Below are positions 62,132 through 64,000 of a stretch of 64,000 bases of DNA, piece after piece. Below the pieces are notes generated by a model that saw only the letters and a program-made list of their open reading frames with translations, searched no databases and was not told the DNA's origin. This DNA is from Riemerella anatipestifer (GTDB taxonomy: Bacteria; Bacteroidota; Bacteroidia; Flavobacteriales; Weeksellaceae): positions 1,736,001 through 1,800,000 of the forward strand of contig NZ_CP142016.1 of assembly GCF_035666175.1 (NCBI RefSeq). The letters run 5' to 3'. The translations under genes were made by a program, and so were the position numbers. Positions within the stretch are counted from its first letter, which is position 1; every line of letters begins with the position of its first letter.

Positions 62132-63111
62132 ACTCGTTGTGCATTTTAAATAATACTGATTTTTAGATGATTTAATTTTCTTTGGAAGATAAATTTATTG
62201 ATATATTGAATAACCGTTGCGGCGGTTATTTTACTGATTATCCTTGTTTTAAAGCCTTCAAAAGTTTTAGCATAGTTTCTTTTAATCATAAATTGGTCGC
62301 AAAGTTGAGAGAAAAATGTCTCAATTCGTTTTCGCTTTTTCTTGTACAATGAAAATTGAGGAATATAATCTTTCTGATTACTTCTCATTGGTGTATCTAA
62401 TTTAATATTAGCATAGTTAAATAAATCTATTTGAACTTTTGCTGATAAATAGCCTCTATCTCCAATTAAAGTACAGTTTCGCATTTGCTCACCACTATCT
62501 TTTAAATAGTGGATGTCGTGAACGGATGCAGGGCTTATATCAAAATTCTTAATCACACCATTTAAAGAACATACTGCGTGTAGTTTATAGCCATAGAAAT
62601 ATAATTTCTGTGAAGCACAATAACCATATGTTGGTGAAGAATAGGATTGCTCTTTACAAATTTTTGAACGAGTAGAACGAGCGTTTTCACAAACTTTCAT
62701 TGGCATGCTATCAACGATAAAAATATCTTCAAACTCATTGAACTCCATCGAAATACGCTGTCTAATTTGCTCTGTTTGTAGGGATAGTCTTCGTTTTCGC
62801 TTATTGTAAACACTTCTTTCAATTTTGTTTATCAGAGAGTTTGGCAATTTTCTAAATAACTGTAATTCGCTATCAATACTCAAGTATTCAGCAGTAATAT
62901 TAAGACTTATGACTTCTAAATCGCTCATTTTAGGTGTTCTTCTCTGATAACTAATCAGTTGATTTTCTGAAAAAAGTCCTAAAACTTCCAAAATTCTTTC
63001 ATATATTTGCTCTAAGTTGTTCATTTATATCGTTTTATAGCAAAAACAATATACTGATTTTCAGTCTAATAAACAACTCTTGTTTTTTTCATTTCATAAT
63101 GCACAACGGGT
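62132..63111 (-). mobile_element. IS982-family element, copy 7
   Basis: A 980-bp copy flanked by the 7-bp target duplication TAATAAA (62125-62131 and 63112-63118), inserted near the 3' end of the candidate immunity gene. Confidence 0.96.
62146..63024 (-). CDS. IS982-family transposase, copy 7
   Basis: Intact 292-residue transposase, same translation as copies 4 and 6. All catalytic motifs are kept. Confidence 0.95.
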   Translation of the reverse strand: MNNLEQIYERILEVLGLFSENQLISYQRRTPKMSDLEVISLNITAEYLSIDSELQLFRKLPNSLINKIERSVYNKRKRRLSLQTEQIRQRISMEFNEFEDIFIVDSMPMKVCENARSTRSKICKEQSYSSPTYGYCASQKLYFYGYKLHAVCSLNGVIKNFDISPASVHDIHYLKDSGEQMRNCTLIGDRGYLSAKVQIDLFNYANIKLDTPMRSNQKDYIPQFSLYKKKRKRIETFFSQLCDQFMIKRNYAKTFEGFKTRIISKITAATVIQYINKFIFQRKLNHLKISII

Positions 63112-63492
63112 TAATAAAGTAAATAAATAACAAGAATTTCTGATCTTATACATTTTTTATCTACAGCAATAAGAATTCTTTCACTATTAATAGCTCGTAA
63201 GGGTTTAGAGATCTTTGTTATACAATGAGATTCTAAATTACTTACTTTATTAGTAATTAATGCAGTATCTATTTTATATTTTTTTTCATTTTGTATTTTG
63301 AATCCCACTTCTTCAAATACACTTTCCTTAAAGTATTCTAAAGAATTTTTAAAATAATAAGGCTCGGTAGATAAATTCTCCAATCGTATATGTTTTTCTT
63401 TCAAAAAATGGTTGATTATGTCATATTCATTATGAGTAGAAGAGCAAGAGATTAAAGACAATAAACTAATTACGATTAATATTACTTTCATT

Positions 63493-64000
63493 TTATCTAA
63501 AATTTATATTGATTTTAAAAGCTGTATTGCTTAATAATTTCCAAATCTTTTGATTGGCCATCTGATAATTTACAGAATTAAATACACTAGAAGGAATAGA
63601 AGATCTTATCCCACTCCAGCCATTTATTTCTAGAAATTTTGTTCCATATTCTTGTATATGATAATGTCCAATGTTATCAAGCAATTCAGAGTATTTCTGA
63701 GCAGCGGGGCTTTTTAACTGAATTTCTCGACTTGCAATGTCACTTAGACCAGCATTAAAAATTCTTACATGATTAAGTTCATGTTGCATAACATATGCTA
63801 ACTGCTCACGACTTGAAAAAGCATTATGAGATAAATACATTTCATGTACAGTTTGCTTCCCTCTCCAAAAACCATGATCTACAATATCTGATCTAGTGAC
63901 CCCTAAAGCACTTTTTCCATCACTAGTCAATATATTTCCATCAGCTTGTATTCTTCCTCCAGGTGGTGCTCTATTATATATATTATTTTTATCAAGACCA
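63493..64000 (-). CDS. Rhs-type polymorphic toxin, C-terminal HExxH peptidase domain (partial)
   Basis: The frame is open to the right window edge, so only about 168 C-terminal residues are visible. Entering residues YNRAPPGGRIQADGNILTSDG resemble the Rhs/polymorphic-toxin boundary region. The toxin part contains YVMQHELNHVRIFNAG, a clear HExxH zinc-protease motif, and GHYHIQEYGTKFLEINGW, where a third ligand could lie. Such toxins are delivered by T6SS or related machines into rivals. The next gene downstream is a lipoprotein candidate immunity protein, one base away. Secretion route and substrate are inference. Confidence 0.72.
   Translation of the reverse strand, partial: GLDKNNIYNRAPPGGRIQADGNILTSDGKSALGVTRSDIVDHGFWRGKQTVHEMYLSHNAFSSREQLAYVMQHELNHVRIFNAGLSDIASREIQLKSPAAQKYSELLDNIGHYHIQEYGTKFLEINGWSGIRSSIPSSVFNSVNYQMANQKIWKLLSNTAFKININFR

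Larger units (their letters stand above)
62064..63491 (-). pseudogene. Candidate immunity lipoprotein interrupted by IS copy 7
   Basis: Signal MKVILIVISLLSLISC gives a lipoprotein, followed by about 110 residues with no recognised domain (HEYDIINHFLKEKHIRLENL, KSVFEEVGFKIQNEKK). Without IS copy 7 and one TAATAAA the frame runs on from EILVIYLLY through YENNKWVIKTNIKAERVFSH to a stop at 62064, 146 residues. It starts one base after the HExxH toxin gene stop, the position of a cognate immunity gene. With the IS it is shortened only at its C-terminus and might retain activity. Role inferred from context. Confidence 0.65.

Noticed and set aside
1-64000. CRISPR arrays, prophage or rRNA operon
   Set aside because: No spaced direct repeats of CRISPR length, no phage structural gene set and no rRNA-like sequence were seen.

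Overview
The window looks like a chromosomal segment of an AT-rich Flavobacteriia/Weeksellaceae bacterium, most plausibly Riemerella anatipestifer or a close relative. The support is Bacteroidota-type promoters (TTG, then about 19-21 bases, then TAnnTTTG), Bacteroidota-restricted families (DUF3127, IPExxxVDY, GLPGLI, S46 dipeptidyl-peptidase) and seven near-identical 980-bp IS982-family elements whose transposase resembles what I know as ISRa1. The species call is inference.

Layout. 1-2160: end of feoB, a small FeoB-associated protein, aat, a DUF3127 protein and a Leu-Gly-Leu tRNA operon. 2399-8203: two direct IS copies bracket a small gene remnant and a tandem pair of DUF262 genes resembling GmrSD-type anti-phage nucleases; both are frameshifted in poly-A tracts and the second is cut off by the IS. 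8204-10871: a two-gene operon of secreted tail-fibre-like proteins, one interrupted and one truncated by IS copies. 11545-16509: a secreted protein and a 1410-residue BNR-repeat surface protein in visibly more GC-rich DNA. 16547-31175: housekeeping (msrB, tadA, sodC, menD, S46 peptidase, DHH phosphoesterase, rpmH, ftsE, tRNA methyltransferase, a NtrY-like kinase, ribE, pdxA, DUF177-rpmF, accB-accC). 31295-37645: rocD followed by a glycosyltransferase cluster probably acting on surface polysaccharide. 37793-47584: a SurA/PpiD-like chaperone, an MCE protein, two Fe-S oxidoreductase subunits, unknown membrane proteins and a flippase. 47585-54700: accessory DNA with a secreted Cys peptide plus GLPGLI module, a heptapeptide-repeat ORF, and a left-handed beta-helix protein split by an IS next to a HAD phosphatase. 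54763-60319: acpP-fabF-rnc-IPExxxVDY-pyk and an aldehyde dehydrogenase. 60676-64000: a Rhs-type polymorphic toxin locus with an HExxH toxin, an IS-broken candidate immunity gene, a displaced Rhs C-terminal fragment carrying a frameshifted Tae4-like amidase, and a second candidate immunity lipoprotein.

How parts work together. fabF/acpP and accB/accC feed fatty-acid synthesis; the DUF177 protein and L32 share the usual YceD-RpmF pairing; the glycosyltransferases, cupin and flippase suggest LPS or O-antigen work. The most interesting under-described item is the pairing of a short secreted cysteine-containing peptide with a GLPGLI protein, seen twice (43542-42419 on the minus strand, decayed; 47928-49022 on the plus strand, intact). 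Four genes carry clean one-base poly-A indels (five frameshifts counting the amidase outside poly-A), so either the assembly has homopolymer errors or these accessory genes are decaying or phase-variable.
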